Positions 19,971-31,520 of a stretch of 64,000 nt of DNA are shown one piece after another (position 1 is the stretch's first letter; every line of letters begins with the position of its first letter). The notes beneath the pieces are model-generated. The model ran no database searches. It was not told where the DNA came from and was given only the letters and a program-made list of their open reading frames with translations. The stretch is from Nephrocerus scutellatus (lineage: Eukaryota > Arthropoda > Insecta > Diptera > Pipunculidae): the NCBI GenBank assembly GCA_947095585.1, contig OX352765.1, forward strand, positions 76,987,976-77,051,975, given 5' to 3'. Made by a program: the position numbers and the translations under genes.

Positions 19971-22667
19971 ATAGCTACTCCTTCTTCTTCAACACTAGTT
20001 TCAAATAAAACTCGTTGACTCGCATTTCGTGATAGGTTTTTGCAACGTTCGCTAAAGGGATTTCTTCAATTAGTGCTTGAAATCAGGCCACATTACGTAC
20101 TGCAGGATTGTATAATAATTTAACTAGTTTATAGAAATCTATAAAGTGTTCGTATAGCAGCAGGATAGGCCGAGATAAGAAGTCAAAAAAAAAAACATAG
20201 AAAATAGAATCAAAGCTTTAGGCTAATTTAAGCTGTAATGGTTATCTTTATAGTGACAATAATTATTTTTTTGTGATCTAGAAAAATTATCGAATTTCAC
20301 GGTAAGCAGCGTTTTTCGCGCGCAATAAAGCAACTGGAAATTGGCCAGTCAGACGAAAAGGCATTAGCCAAAGTGTCCAAATCCCTGTCTGACCTTTGCT
20401 CCTTGTTATTTTTTAACCTTTGTTGTTGCTCATCGTTGAAAATTGTCCAAATTTTGTCCATTGTGTTTGCTAAGTAAATACTTCAGCGGATACAAGCACA
20501 AAGATTCGGGGATTCGAAAGAACAAACTTTCGCACAATATGACCTCAGGCTATTCTTTACCATAAAGGTACATCTGGTTTTCTTTGCAGTACTTTTTGGG
20601 AACATTATACCCTTTCTTGTTTCTACCGAGAGTCTGTGTGATAATTTTGGCAAACTATTTAGATAAATGCTCCCATTTGATACGCACAATGACGCAACAA
20701 TAATAGCTGCACACGTACATGCAAGGCACAACAATGGCCCTTTTAATCTTCACACAATATGTAACAAGTTTTTTAATGTTTCGCCATTATCCTTTTCTTT
20801 CGTTTGATTTTCTTTATCTCTCCGAATGAGGTTCTGATTTGAATTGAATTTTTTTGCGCCACATCTCGATGCCGCGAATATTTCGGAGATGCGGTCAAAA
20901 TGTTTCGTTTTTGGTTTTTTTTTTGTAATTGTCAGGCGAAATAATAGCATGGTTTTTTTTTTGTTGAAAATAACCCATGGCGACGACATTCTAAAAAAGG
21001 ATCGTAGTTTACATAACAAAATTGTTTAACGACTCTTTGACAAAAGGATGAATGCAAGTCGAAAATATTACTCTCTTGAGTCGGGGCTGACGCACTTCAA
21101 GTTTTTGTTTGCACGTTTTACGATGTGATTATTCGTTTGAAAAATTAACGTTCTCAATTTCGTATGAAGAAAATGTGCAAGGACCATATTAGTCAAGAAT
21201 GTATTGTTCAAGTATTGGTTTTGATTGAAAAAGTAAGTGGAGTATTTTTTAAGAGCACGGTACAAATAAAAATTGTAGTAGATATTAATAAGGACATAAA
21301 AGTAAGGATCTCCGAATAAATTTCGGTTTTAGTCATACCACAAAGGAAATCACCAACTTGCCCATTTTTAAAGAAAATTTCCGAATTTTCCAGTTAATTG
21401 CTATTGTGGCATTTAGCATCCTCGATACCTCTCACTTGATTGTTTTCGGTGGGTTTTGTTGCTTTTTGTCACACAATGCTCACAGGATATTAAGACAAAA
21501 TAGCATGTGGATTTACTTTGATTTACTTCGAGGAACAGTTGGAACAGATGTCCCGTTTGGAAATATTTTGTTTTATTTGAAAGGACAAAAATTACCTTAG
21601 TTTGCGGCAACGATTGTACTACTAATCGCGTATTATTTGTTTTTAACTAGAACATTGTAAGCCCAAAGGCATCGTTGTATGGGCTTTGTACGCATATAAT
21701 TCAGCTTTTGTCTCTATTCAGCACTATTTTTCTCCTTGAAAGGGACCTCCCAAAATGACTTCATTCAACGATCTGTGCGACAATGCGTTATTGTGTAAAC
21801 GCAATAATAGTAACAATAAAGAACAAAACATAAAGAATAAAAAATTACAATAAACATAATTGTTTGCTGAAAAAGGGCAAATCGTACACGAATGTAATGC
21901 TGTATTCTATTACAGTCAATATTACTTTCTGACGTTCTATTTGAGAATATGTTGACGAGCCTATACACATCTTGCCTTTATCGGTGGCGACACACAAAGA
22001 ATGATAACAAAAGTATCTTATTGCGTTTTATAAAAAAAAATAATAATATAAACACCAAGAACACCAAGGGGTTTATTTATTAATTTTAAGTGCGTAAAAT
22101 AATTCGCATACCATAAAAGTTTTAATATGACAAACTATGGAAATTATTCTGTATAACACCAATTTTTAAAAACATTATTTTACATACATGGTCGCTGACA
22201 ATTTTAATTTAAAGTATGTTCTAAGTTTAAGTTTACTTTTTATTGGATACACAGTCTGTAAGGTCCTGTAAGCACCTGCAAGTTAACAGATGAAATATTT
22301 GTAGGAGAAATAATTATGTTAGGTTTGCTTGTTTATGTGTAGTCCATTCAATAAACAAATATTAACCCGTAATTTTAACGCTATACGGATGTTTTGTTTT
22401 ATATTTTATAATTATGTGTTTAATTAGTGCAGGAAAATGGAATATTTTAGGCACAAACGAAATATAAAATGATGTGAAAAACTAACTTTAACATTTGTTG
22501 CTTGCGGAGAAGACAGCAGTGACAATCTACAGGAAAATAAGACACCCTTTTTAAGGAAATCTTTAATATGGCAGCTAGATATAAATGTATTTTTTTTTAT
22601 AAATAGGCAAATAGGGATTATTTTTATAATTAATAAGCTATCATAATCTAGAAGTATGTAAACGCAT
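19971..22667. other. Unassigned AT-rich stretch, 2.7 kb
   Basis: No TE protein, RNA gene or repeat was recognised. Short open frames (for example 20844-21029 and 21358-21600) show only the composition of AT-rich DNA. This is one of the longest stretches without a visible mobile element and may be original intergenic or intronic sequence. Confidence 0.4.
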
Positions 22668-22745
22668 CAAAGGTGTGCCAACTATAGGGGAATTAGTCTC
22701 ATGAGCATCGCCTATAAGGTCGTATCTTGTGTACTGTGTGGAACC
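22668..22745 (+). pseudogene. Short reverse transcriptase fragment (RTE type)
   Basis: The translation QRCANYRGISLMSIAYKVVS contains the conserved NYRGISL box of RTE/CR1-type reverse transcriptases. Similarity is limited to about 25 codons. The continuing open frame to 23051 turns into AT-rich, hydrophobic, motif-free sequence. Confidence 0.55.
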
Positions 22746-23464
22746 AACTACTGCATCACTGACATAGATACATGCGATGTTGGCGTGTGCCTTCACTGTT
22801 TAAATATTTTGTATACTACGCTATTTAAAAATAAATATAAAAGTGTAAATAGTTTTAATATGAGAGCGCAAAGTTTCCAGAAATGCCAGTTTATAAACAC
22901 TTGTATTTTTAGAACTATTATTGCTATTTTGATTGTATTCATTTGCCTCTGTTTACAGTTTTTTTTAAATGATTTTAATGTAATTTTGCATTCATTTAAT
23001 TTATATTTTAACATATTTAATTATTTTAAATATTGTAAGGAATTGAATTAGTTTTTTGCAGGAATTTATAATTTGAAAAATTTAGAGAGACATTTATTTA
23101 AATGGTAGCATCTATGCAGGGGTCGGTGATGGGCTGGCCAAAGGCTGTTTTCAACTTCTCGGGAAGAGTCCAGAAGAATAGGATGGATGGAAAAGCTTAC
23201 GCAATGGTAATGCCAGCTTGGAAGAACACAAGAACACCTCTTCAGAAATTGTGGGTAAATACCATCTGGCCCAGTGTTGAGTGTTGAGATCGTTTAGAAC
23301 TCTAGCAACTGCATAAGTACGAATAAGGATCTGTCGGATAGAGTGCACTCTATGGGCGGTAGCAATGCACAATCTGGAAGCGTGGAGCTAGCTGCAAAAT
23401 GCGCAGCAAACAGATTGGCCTTGTCTATAGAGCTGACAACTGGAATGTCATTAGGCTGTAATTT
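22746..23464. other. Unassigned stretch
   Basis: 22750-23090 is very AT-rich. 23100-23450 has more balanced composition and an open frame (23102-23287) without recognisable motif. Confidence 0.35.
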
Positions 23465-23640
23465 AAAATTCATTTAAAAATATTTTAATTAAATTTTGTT
23501 AGAGAATTTTTAAAACATTTCAAATTTTATGGAAAATACATTACTGCTCGATATCGCCACCTTTAGCGCGGATGATAGTGCCGAGTCTCTTAGCTAAGGC
23601 ATTGCGTGCTGCACGAACGTAACGAACTCGTAGACCTGGA
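23465..23640 (-). pseudogene. Tc1/mariner-type transposase, C-terminal fragment and 3' end
   Basis: The minus-strand text ends VRAARNALAKRLGTIIRAKG then GDIEQ and a stop at 23541. This is the usual C-terminus of the transposase type seen at 48.8-49.7 kb. The sequence after the stop (ATAAAATTTGAAATGTTTT and beyond) is homologous to that following the plus-strand fragment at 24190, so both are the 3' ends of the same element family. Confidence 0.62.
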
Positions 23641-23989
23641 TTTTTCTGATGAAAAAATTTGTACGGTTCAACAGTACGTACTACGTACATAAAAACAAAA
23701 TGGTCGTGTGTGGTTGGACAATCGAGTTGCTCTTCGCAAACAAGCGCCGGCTTCTCTGATGGTTTGGGCACCTGTAACTGCAAATTGTAGTTCTCCGTCA
23801 TCTTTATCGATCGGGGCGTCAAGGTGAATCAAGAAGTGTACCGGGAAAAGGTATTATGTGATGCGTTGCTACCTTGGGCATACATACAATTTTGTAACCA
23901 ACGCTGACATTCTAACAGCACTCAGCACCATCACATTAAGCTCATTTGACACAATAATTTTTACAAAATCTTGTCCCAAATTTCATTTC

Positions 23990-24245
23990 TTCGCAACAGT
24001 GGCCTGCATACACACCAAACTTGAATCCAATGGACTTCTTCAAATGGTCCACTTTGTAGGCCAAAGTTTTGATAAAAAGATATGAAAGTGTGGACGCATT
24101 GAAGAAAGCTCTTCGTTCGTGCAGCATGCAAAGCCTTCGTTAAGAGACTCCACGCTATTATCTGCTCCCAAGGTGGCTCTATCGAACAGTAACATGTTTT
24201 TAATAAAATTTGAAATGTTTTTAACATTCTCTAAAAAATATTAAT
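23990..24245 (+). pseudogene. Tc1/mariner-type transposase, C-terminal fragment (inverted relative to 23465-23640)
   Basis: The plus-strand reading starts QQWPAYTPNLNPMDFFKWST, which contains the last catalytic block (the PDLNP equivalent; here the acidic residue is Asn). It continues KRYESVDALKKALRSSC and, after a frameshift, RLHAIICSQGGSIEQ before the stop. The 3' flank matches the neighbouring minus-strand copy. Confidence 0.72.
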
Positions 24246-24406
24246 AAAAATATTCATAAATGACGAAATTACATGGAAATTGTGAGGTCACAAAATTGGC
24301 GACACAAAAACAAATAACAAAAATGAATTATTATTTAGTTTATTGCGGCCCGAAGGGCGAAGCTAATAATCAGAGGACAAGAAAATTTTTCTAGCGTACG
24401 TGTGTC

Positions 24407-24440
24407 GGGTTGTCGGGATGTCGGGTTGTCGGGTTGTACG
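24407..24440 (+). repeat. Short TGTCGGGT tandem repeat
   Basis: About four imperfect copies of the octamer TGTCGGGT/A precede the larger minisatellite. A patch, GCGGCCCGAAGGGCGAAG, lies about 60 bases further left. Confidence 0.65.
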
Positions 24441-24487
24441 TTGGTCCGGTTGTATATCGCGACTTGTACCAATCGGAATTTGATGGG

Positions 24488-25013
24488 ACTTGTTTTAAAA
24501 CAATTGGTAAGCGCTTGACTTGCGATGACGTGAGGCGTGTCACGTGTTGCGCGTCGCCTGTCGCGTGTGGCGCGTTTTTTTTTTTAATTACTTGTTTTAA
24601 AACTTGACTTGCGATGTGGCGCTTGCAATTTTTTTTAAATACTTCTTTTAAAACTTGGCTTACGATGACGTGACGCGTGTCACGTGTCGCGCGTTGCGAG
24701 TGGCGCGTGCATTTTTTTTTAAATACTTCTTTTAAAACTTGGCTTACGATGAAGTGACGCGTGTCACGTGTCGCACGTCGCGTGTGACGCGTGTAAATTT
24801 TTTTTTTTTAAAAAAAGGTACTTGTTTTAAAACTTGACTTGCAATGACTTGATGCGTGTCACGTGTCGCGTGTGGCGCGTGTAAATTATTTTTATTAAAT
24901 ACTTGTTTTAAGACTTGGTTTGCTATGACGTGTCGCGCGTCGCGTGTGGCGCGTGTATTTTTTGTTTTTAAATACTTGTTTTAAAACAATTGTTAAGCGC
25001 TCAGCTTGCGATG
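24488..25013 (+). repeat. GC-rich/T-tract minisatellite, seven units of 51-102 bp
   Basis: Units begin ACTTGTTTTAAAAC (or a close variant) at 24488, 24590, 24641, 24725, 24820, 24901 and 24974. Each typical unit has three parts: a palindrome GTTTTAAAAC, a CpG-rich core resembling GACGCGTGTCACGTGTCGCG, and a T-tract of 8-14 bases. The first and last units carry an extension, AATTGNTAAGCGCT, absent from the middle units, so the array has matching boundary units. Unit length varies through loss of parts of the core. No protein is encoded. Confidence 0.85.
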
Positions 25014-25654
25014 GTGTAATTTTGAGGTTTTTTTATTCATAGGGGTTAGGAGAAAAAATGTTTATTTTAATGTAAAATCTCTTTAAGATAATTCAGTCTT
25101 TAGGCTGAATTACAACTATCCATATGGCGAGCTGAGAAGCTCGCTTTACTATCTTTATTATATAACTCGACTGTTTACCGTACAAACGCAGTAAAACGTT
25201 ATTTAATCGATAACATTCAGGCAGACTTTCTTCTTGACTGAATTTCGCCTTGGTTAAGTGAAAACTTTGCTTTGATTTACACTCTAACATTGCGGTGCCT
25301 ATATTCTGGTACCGTCGATGTCATGTAATGTAGTAGCTATAAGCTACTGACAACGACGTTTGTAAGCTAAGCACAAGTTGAACTCTTGCACTACGTTGAC
25401 ACACATTAGCACTGTGTTGCCGCTTGATACGCATAACCCGACTTACGCTCCACTCAACCTCCGCTTCTGCATCTTCCAGTTCTACGCATTGTGCAATCAC
25501 GCAGCGTCCAGATCTACGCATCACACGAGTTACGCTGTGCTGGACCCATCACAACCGCTAGGTGACATGGAGCGAAAATTAAACTCACTAGAACTCCACG
25601 CTAACGTTAACGCTAAGTGGGTTAAAAAATTAACTTCTCAAAAACAAAAACGCT
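25014..25654. other. Unassigned stretch with an open frame of unknown nature
   Basis: A 92-codon plus-strand frame (25378-25656) is of more balanced base composition than the surroundings and His/Thr/Leu-rich at its start. I do not recognise it, and it abuts the RTE fragment on its right. It may be a piece of an unrecognised element. Confidence 0.3.
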
Positions 25655-26300
25655 AGTGGAACATGTGATCTCTCGATTGACGGAAGTCAGATAGAGGAAG
25701 TCGATAAGTTTTGTTATTTGGGCAGCTGGATGTCAAAAAATGGTGGTGCTGACTCGGATGTGTGCTCTCGTGTAAACAAGTCGCGACGCTCCTATAGTAT
25801 GCTAAATAATATCTGGAACTCCTCGCGAATCTCCCGGAATCTGAAGCTAACGATCTACGTTCTCTCAGTACTCTTGTACGGCTGCGAAACGTAGAAAGTC
25901 ACAGAGCCAATTGCGACGCGCCTCCAAGTCTTCGTCAACAAGTACTTAAAGAGGATACTGAGAATAGAATGGCCGGACATTATCACCAATCAAGACTTGC
26001 GGAGAGTAACGCAGCAGGAAGCAATCACGATCACTATCAGACGACAAAAATGGAGCTGAATTGGCCACACTTTGAGAAAGCCAGCGGACGATATTACGAA
26101 ACTAGCGCTCGACTGGAATCCACAAGAAGCAGTCGAGTTGGCTGTCCAAGCAAGGCATGGAAAAGGACAATAGAAGAGGAAGCAAGATCCCAGGAGACCG
26201 AGTGACGACACTTGAAACCTCAGGCGATAAATCGAGTTCGTTGGCGGGCGTTTGTAGAAGCCCTATGCTCCGCCGCGGAGTAAAGTAAAGAAAGAAAGAA
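25655..26300 (+). pseudogene. BovB-like RTE retrotransposon, RT C-terminal region and 3' end
   Basis: The text runs VDKFCYLGSWMSKNGGAD, VCSRVNKSRRSYSMLNNIW, LSVLLYGCET, TNQDLRRVTQQEAI, IGHTLRKPADDITKLALDWN and ends near PYAPPRSK, which is the standard C-terminal sequence order of BovB-like RTEs. Several stops interrupt it. It ends in a short AAAG-rich tail (about 26280-26307), typical of RTE 3' ends. The catalytic palm is missing, fitting 5' truncation. Confidence 0.78.
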
Positions 26301-26479
26301 GAAAAGGACCTGCTACGCTCCTGTATATATATGCATCTTGTTCTACGCAACGACCATACCTTTAAAATAAATGTATTGATATGATGGCAGCCGACTTAGA
26401 TGTTGATCCCCAACAATAAAACGAATTCTCGACCACATACGTGTTCTAAACTACCTTTTTACATAAATATCATCATTAT

Positions 26480-27245
26480 ATTTGGTTGTACAACTATGTT
26501 TCGATCCTTGGATTCCGTAAAAAATCTCTCTCTACCGGTCCCCATTTGGAGCCGATGTCATCCAATTTACAATAATAATAATATTCGGCGTGACAGACCG
26601 TTGCGGCTTAAGGTATAGCTTTTCGCGAATATTTGCATGTATATTTTTGCACACAAATGGAAGGGACCTACAACTCCATGCCGTATATGAACGGCGAATT
26701 GAGAAGAAAAATTCTACCGCAAAGAACTTTCGAGCAGGATCCTTTTCAAGCATGCGAGCTAGTTCCTTGCCCACCGGAGCCTACCAAACTTAATTCTCTT
26801 CACGATGTTACGACATCGCGATAACGCTCGTACATGTCACCCTTATAGATTCTCAGGAATCGTCCTTCGTCATATACGAGGCCAACAGTTCTGCGTAAGA
26901 CTTTTCGAACGCAGCTAAGAGGTAAAAATGCTATTTGCTAAGCACCCACGTCTCGGATCCATATGTGAGTACTGGTATGACCATTGCCTTATACACCAGC
27001 AGCTTGGATGTTATGATTAGATTCCTGGATTGGAGGAGTCTTGACAAACTAAAGCCGGATTTGTTGGTTTTAAGCAATTGTGCGCGTATTTCTGATTCCA
27101 TGCTGTTATCGGCTGCTACTGTTGACCCGAGAGAGTTAAGGATTGCATTACTTGAAACTATCTTTATTGAGGGAGCAGTGTTGGGTCTTCTGCTCACAGA
27201 CTTGTGCAATACCAGATTTTATGCCTCCTGCTCGGTTCCTGTACT
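26480..27245 (-). mobile_element. Family B (RTE-like) retrotransposon, 3' part, with nested SINE
   Basis: The sequence aligns by eye with the family B copy at 45.2-45.9 kb: the 3' terminus near 26480, the GATGTCATCCA region, then from 26706 the CGAGCAGGATCC region and onward. The 26931-27209 frame contains MESEIRAQLLKTNKSGFSLS, RLLQSRNLIITSKLL and VIPVLTYGSETWVLSK, the RT thumb of this family. The SINE (26571-26706) replaces about 85 bases of the element. The copy stops before the YADD region. Confidence 0.8.
26571..26706 (-). mobile_element. tRNA-derived SINE, copy 2 (5'-truncated, nested in family B)
   Basis: In minus orientation the body (GAACGGCGAATTGAGAA in plus-strand reading, then GGAAGGGACCTA and CAGACCGTTGCGG) matches SINE copy 4 and ends in an (ATT)n tail at 26571-26585. 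The tRNA-like head with its A and B boxes is missing, as expected if reverse transcription stopped early. It sits within RTE coding DNA. Confidence 0.78.
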
Positions 27246-29039
27246 TTTATACATATCTTTTTACATTCCTGTTAGTTGTCATGCTGATGTGCATTTTGTT
27301 TGTGTGTAAGTAAATCAATACCGTTAATTGGTAGTGGTGGTAGATCATTAAATGTTTTTACTTTTAAGTGGAAATGTTAATCCTAATTGCCGCCCGTTTG
27401 ACAGCCCTTTATCGTGTTAATCCTCTGTGTTTTAAATTTCATATAAATTATGACTTTTCCTGGAAAGCTAAAAAGCTACAGTAGTCATCAAGTGAAACAC
27501 AGGATTTCGCGTTCTTGTTTTTTTTCTTCTTCTTTCAAATGCCATTTTTTTATCGTAAGCATCATCATCCATCTCGTAATCGTAACGCTACAATAATTGA
27601 CTACAGTGCTTAATAAAAAATTTCCTTTTACATACTTTATCATTCCCACCGCGTTATATAAATGCTTTTTTGTACAGATTTACAATCAGGTTGTGGTGCG
27701 CTACACACTTTTTCGCAGAGATGGCATAACTTTGGTTTGTTTGTTTGTTTAAAAAAAAATCTGCAATTTAAGTCATGCGGAAAAATCGTTTTCCACTTGA
27801 AATGGTTTCTGTTTCAGTTTGAGTTTGCATGCTCCTGCGTGAGCTGAGATGTGACTGAGGTTAAGTACCCGTTGGCTCGTTAATCCTTGGTTCATTCGTA
27901 GGTACTTTCTACAATAATTATCCACATCCGCGCGCAATCATTCCAATATAAAGATGAGAAATACAGCGATTGCTCTGGTTACGTTTGCTTACAATTACGA
28001 GTAAAGGAAAAAGTTGGAATTTTGTTTTTCTGATTTCTGATATTTTAGAGCATTTCTGCTAATATTTTTCCAGTGGCGTAATTCTCAAGTGGTGTTGCAT
28101 AGCTTAGCTGTATTAATCTGTTTCGCTCTTTGTAGTGTGAATGCAATATCACTAATTGCGATGTTAATTAAAGTTTTGTGATTTTCATAAAATGAAATTA
28201 TCGTGCGTTTTAAGTAATATTTTCAAAATAATGCCTAGTGCGTTATTGAATACGGTAAAGTACTTTCGTTGATTGCTAATTGCTGCTTCCTGTACGCTCT
28301 TGAGTATAGGCATTTGTGGCTGAGTTAATAAATGTAAAGGGACTGTCTTTTAGTTTAGGTTTTGTATATGTGAAGCTCTTGTAGTTCCAACTATTGGCTA
28401 AATATCTGAAGATCTAAAAGTAAAACGTATATACTCTGTAGATACTTTTTGTGCATTTTTTGAGCCAGTCAATAGTTTATAGATAGTTTGATTTGTGCTT
28501 ATTAACTGAACTGTGTATGCGTTATATTAGACGTAATGAATTCAACTTCTTTTAGTTTTACATAAGTTTAGTAATTTACTGATAAACAAGAGGCGATCTA
28601 TTTTTTCATATACTGTCAAGAAATTTTAGTTTTTATTCTCACAAAAGAATATCATATAAAGTAATTTTTTAATGCCCACCACCGCTTAAAATGTGTTCAC
28701 CAAAATATAAAAGAAAATGCAATGGCTAGAAAAGTAGAAATGATGCTCGTATTAAAAAATACACCTTTTGATAATTTGTTAAGGAAATTATCACAAAATA
28801 TATACATATTACCTACATTTGATCATTTCCAGTTGATTTAATGGAAACCCTATATGAAACTCGTAATAGCTGACTATTGCTGGTAATGCTATGGGTTCAT
28901 AAAAATCAACCCCACAACAGAGCTGTCAATTCATGCGGCTATGATGGTTATCCAGGTAAAATCTACTCGTATATAGAAAAAATATAAGTTACTTTTGTAA
29001 TATACGTCTATGTACAAGTGTATTAACTCCGACACGCCG
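27246..29039. other. Unassigned AT-rich stretch
   Basis: No TE protein or RNA gene was recognised. The 27662-27847 open frame has no motif. A (GTTT)n run lies at 27735-27750. Confidence 0.4.
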
Positions 29040-29120
29040 ACGCAGAAAACAATTTGGTGCCAGTATGTCTGGCATGAGCAGACAAGCAGGCATCCTACCA
29101 CTTAGCCAACTCGCTTAGTT
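29040..29120 (-). repeat. tRNA-like sequence (possible head of a second SINE type)
   Basis: The minus strand reads GCGAGTTGGCTAAGTGGTAG followed by GATGCCTGCTTGTC. The A-box consensus (TGGCTAAGTGG) and the following D-loop/anticodon-stem text are clearly tRNA-like, but no B box or pairing acceptor arm follows. It differs from the ATT-tailed SINE. It may be a tRNA-derived repeat or a decayed tRNA pseudogene. Confidence 0.4.
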
Positions 29121-30399
29121 GAATTCTTTCGAGAAATGCATTGGAATTTGTTTTCTTTGTTTCGTTGCGATTGTCTTTCTCCGGGAGTGCTCACAGTTGG
29201 TTACTTTATTTGTTTATCCCTTGCTGTTTATCGGATAGAATGCTACACCACTTTGGTGATAGTAAGCCATCGAAACAGCAAGAAAGTGATCTGTCGATCT
29301 GAACAGAACATTTGGTTGTCTTTGATATCTACACCATTTAAAAGGCTACCTTAGTGCAGGTGTAATGTATGTAACACGATTAATGAATAAAATAAATGTA
29401 TTAGCGACCAGCCATAATTATGCAGAACGAAGTTACAGTAAGGATGACATCTACTGCGCGTTTTCTCCAGTAGATATATTTAGCTTACAATACGATATTT
29501 GTTTGAATGAATTCGGTCAATATGCTGATACGCTGATATTTTTCCAGGTCCCACTTTCGAATAACGAGATGGCATTTTTGTTGTTTTTGCTGCTCTTTTC
29601 ATTTCAGTGAAATTCCAAGTCATTTAGATCCACAAGCGGTGTAAATACTCGTTTTTCAGTGCAGTAAGCTACAGCAAAGCAATATTTGATTACTTTCATG
29701 GTGTACCATGCCCGAGCACTCTTGATGACCGAAGAAAAGACAGTTGAGCGTCCGAAATATCGATATCCAAATCCAATCAAGACAATCAAGACGTCTTTCC
29801 ATTGTTTTGTTAAGAATTTGTTTTCCGTGATCAACGCGGTCTCTCAAAAATCTCCAAATTGAAATAATGAAAGGAAAGAGCGTTGAATTCGAAGTTGATA
29901 TTTTTTAAATTCTCTATATTACTATTGGTTCCAAATGTGCTTATCATTGTTTTTCATATATATAGTAAATGGTTATTTTGTAACTAAAGCTGGCGGTAGC
30001 TTTTAGTTTAAGTTGGCACCTTTAAAGCGATTTCACCCATTTTTAATGTTTTAAAAGCGTAAAAATTGTTATTTTACGTATCTTTACTGGGTTATAGCCA
30101 AAAGTAGCTACACAAATGACATAGGTCGATCACAGAAAATAAGCACCATCGAGGCGGTTAGTACATAAACAAATGTGCACGCAGCCCGTTATACGAATAA
30201 ACGAGCCATTAGTTTGTTTGTTTTGAAGCGTTCGCTAATTAATTAAAAATAAACCTCATCTACAACGCCTCACCTCAGTCTTACCAACGCTATTCATTTA
30301 AGCGACCCAAAAACTATGGATTTGACACCAATATAAATATCAATCCCGCCCTAAAAAAAAACTCCATCAATACCCTCCAAATCCCTCCTAATCCCATAA
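29121..30399. other. Unassigned stretch containing a short family D start
   Basis: Open frames at 29136-29354, 29365-29610 and 29604-29834 (minus) are not recognised. The only repeat seen is the family D start at 29901-29925. Confidence 0.35.
29901..29925 (+). repeat. Family D repeat, 5' end fragment
   Basis: TTTTTTAAATTCTCTATATT followed by ACTATTGG matches the first 22 or so bases of the 17400 copy; nothing beyond aligns. Confidence 0.45.
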
Positions 30400-30404
30400 A
30401 GCGT

Positions 30405-31372
30405 GGGCTAATGATGGCGGTCAGCCATCAGCAGAATAGGGAGAATAACACACAATGCTCTAGAATTGCAGGTGGTCGTAAATATCTCAGACTGATGGAA
30501 GTGCGATCAAGCCGCCACGTGGTGGCCGCTGGTAATTTTTTTCCTCCAATGCAGAAAAAACTGAGTGATCGGGCTAGTCCCTTCAAAGTAAGTTTGGTCC
30601 GTAAAAAAAATTATTATTACGGAACCCCAAATCAGCCTCGGATACACTGATGAACGATGACGAACACGGCAATGAAAACGGCTAAACGATTTAAGAATTC
30701 TGTTATGGAACGTACGCTCACTTTACATAGCTCGAGCTGCACAGCAGCTGGCCGATACCTAGTCTAAATATAAGACTGACATTACAGATATCCAGGAAAA
30801 ATCAGAATATGCCATATATTACAGCTGTCATGCAAGACATCGTGTGCTCGGGGTGGGGTTTCTAGTCAGCAAAAGAATGAAACCCAGAGTTATCGGCTTT
30901 AAAGCATTAAATGAACGGCGGGGCAGATTAAAAAACATAAGCCTCATAAATGTTCACCCACCTGCAGATGATTCCTAGATGATGAAAAAGAAGAATTATT
31001 TGAATCAGTCGCACGGGAACTCCATGCCTGCCCTCAGTAAAAAACATTCTGGGAGATACGAATGCTAAAATATGTAGGAAGTCAGTATTCAGGCAGTACA
31101 TTGGCATCAATAGCTTAAACGAGAACACTTATAACAATGGACAACGAGTCAAAGAGATGACAGCAACAACAGTTTAGTCTTTTACAAGGTTTGCGCGTAA
31201 AAATATCCACAGAACCACCTGGGTTTCTCCTGATGGAGCCACTCGCAACCAGATAAACCACGTGTTGATAGACCGCCACCACAACCCGAACCTGATGACG
31301 GTACGAACGTTCCGAGGTGCCAATGTCGACTTTGGCCACCATCTTGTGAGCGCGGATTGTATCATCACGAAA
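30405..31372 (+). mobile_element. Family B (RTE-like) retrotransposon, 5' region and endonuclease
   Basis: The 5' region (CAGCAGAATAGGGAGAATA and following, from about 30410) aligns with the start of the copy at 41630. The endonuclease follows: SLINVHPPADDS near 30950, ILGDTNAKI near 31050, and after a shift DHVLIDRRHHN-like text near 31260, then VRTFRGANVDFGHHL. The catalytic pieces are in different frames. The 3' part including the RT is missing; family D sequence begins at 31372. Confidence 0.78.
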
Positions 31373-31520
31373 TTCAATTTTTATTTAAATTTGTATCTCC
31401 GACGACAATACTTCTTAGGACCGAGGAGCGCCTATTTAAATTTCAAGATTTGCACCGATGTGTATTTGCAATAAGAGAATTTACATGAAAAATTTGATTT
31501 GGTTGATTTTTGTTTGTTTG
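31372..31520 (+). repeat. Family D repeat, 3' half
   Basis: The sequence contains GTATCTCCGACGACAATACT, GACCGAGGAGC, GCACCGATGTGTAT and AGAGAATTTACATGAAAAAT, in the same order as in the other D copies, followed by a (GTTT)n tail. It replaces the remainder of the family B copy. Confidence 0.62.

Noticed and set aside
22701..23051. 116-codon open frame with hydrophobic C-terminal half
   Set aside because: Only the first 20 or so codons match an RT box; the rest is AT-rich sequence translating to Phe/Leu/Asn/Ile by composition.
24488..25013. CRISPR-like repeat-spacer array
   Set aside because: Units vary in length, the whole unit is repetitive with no unique spacers, and the window is eukaryotic.
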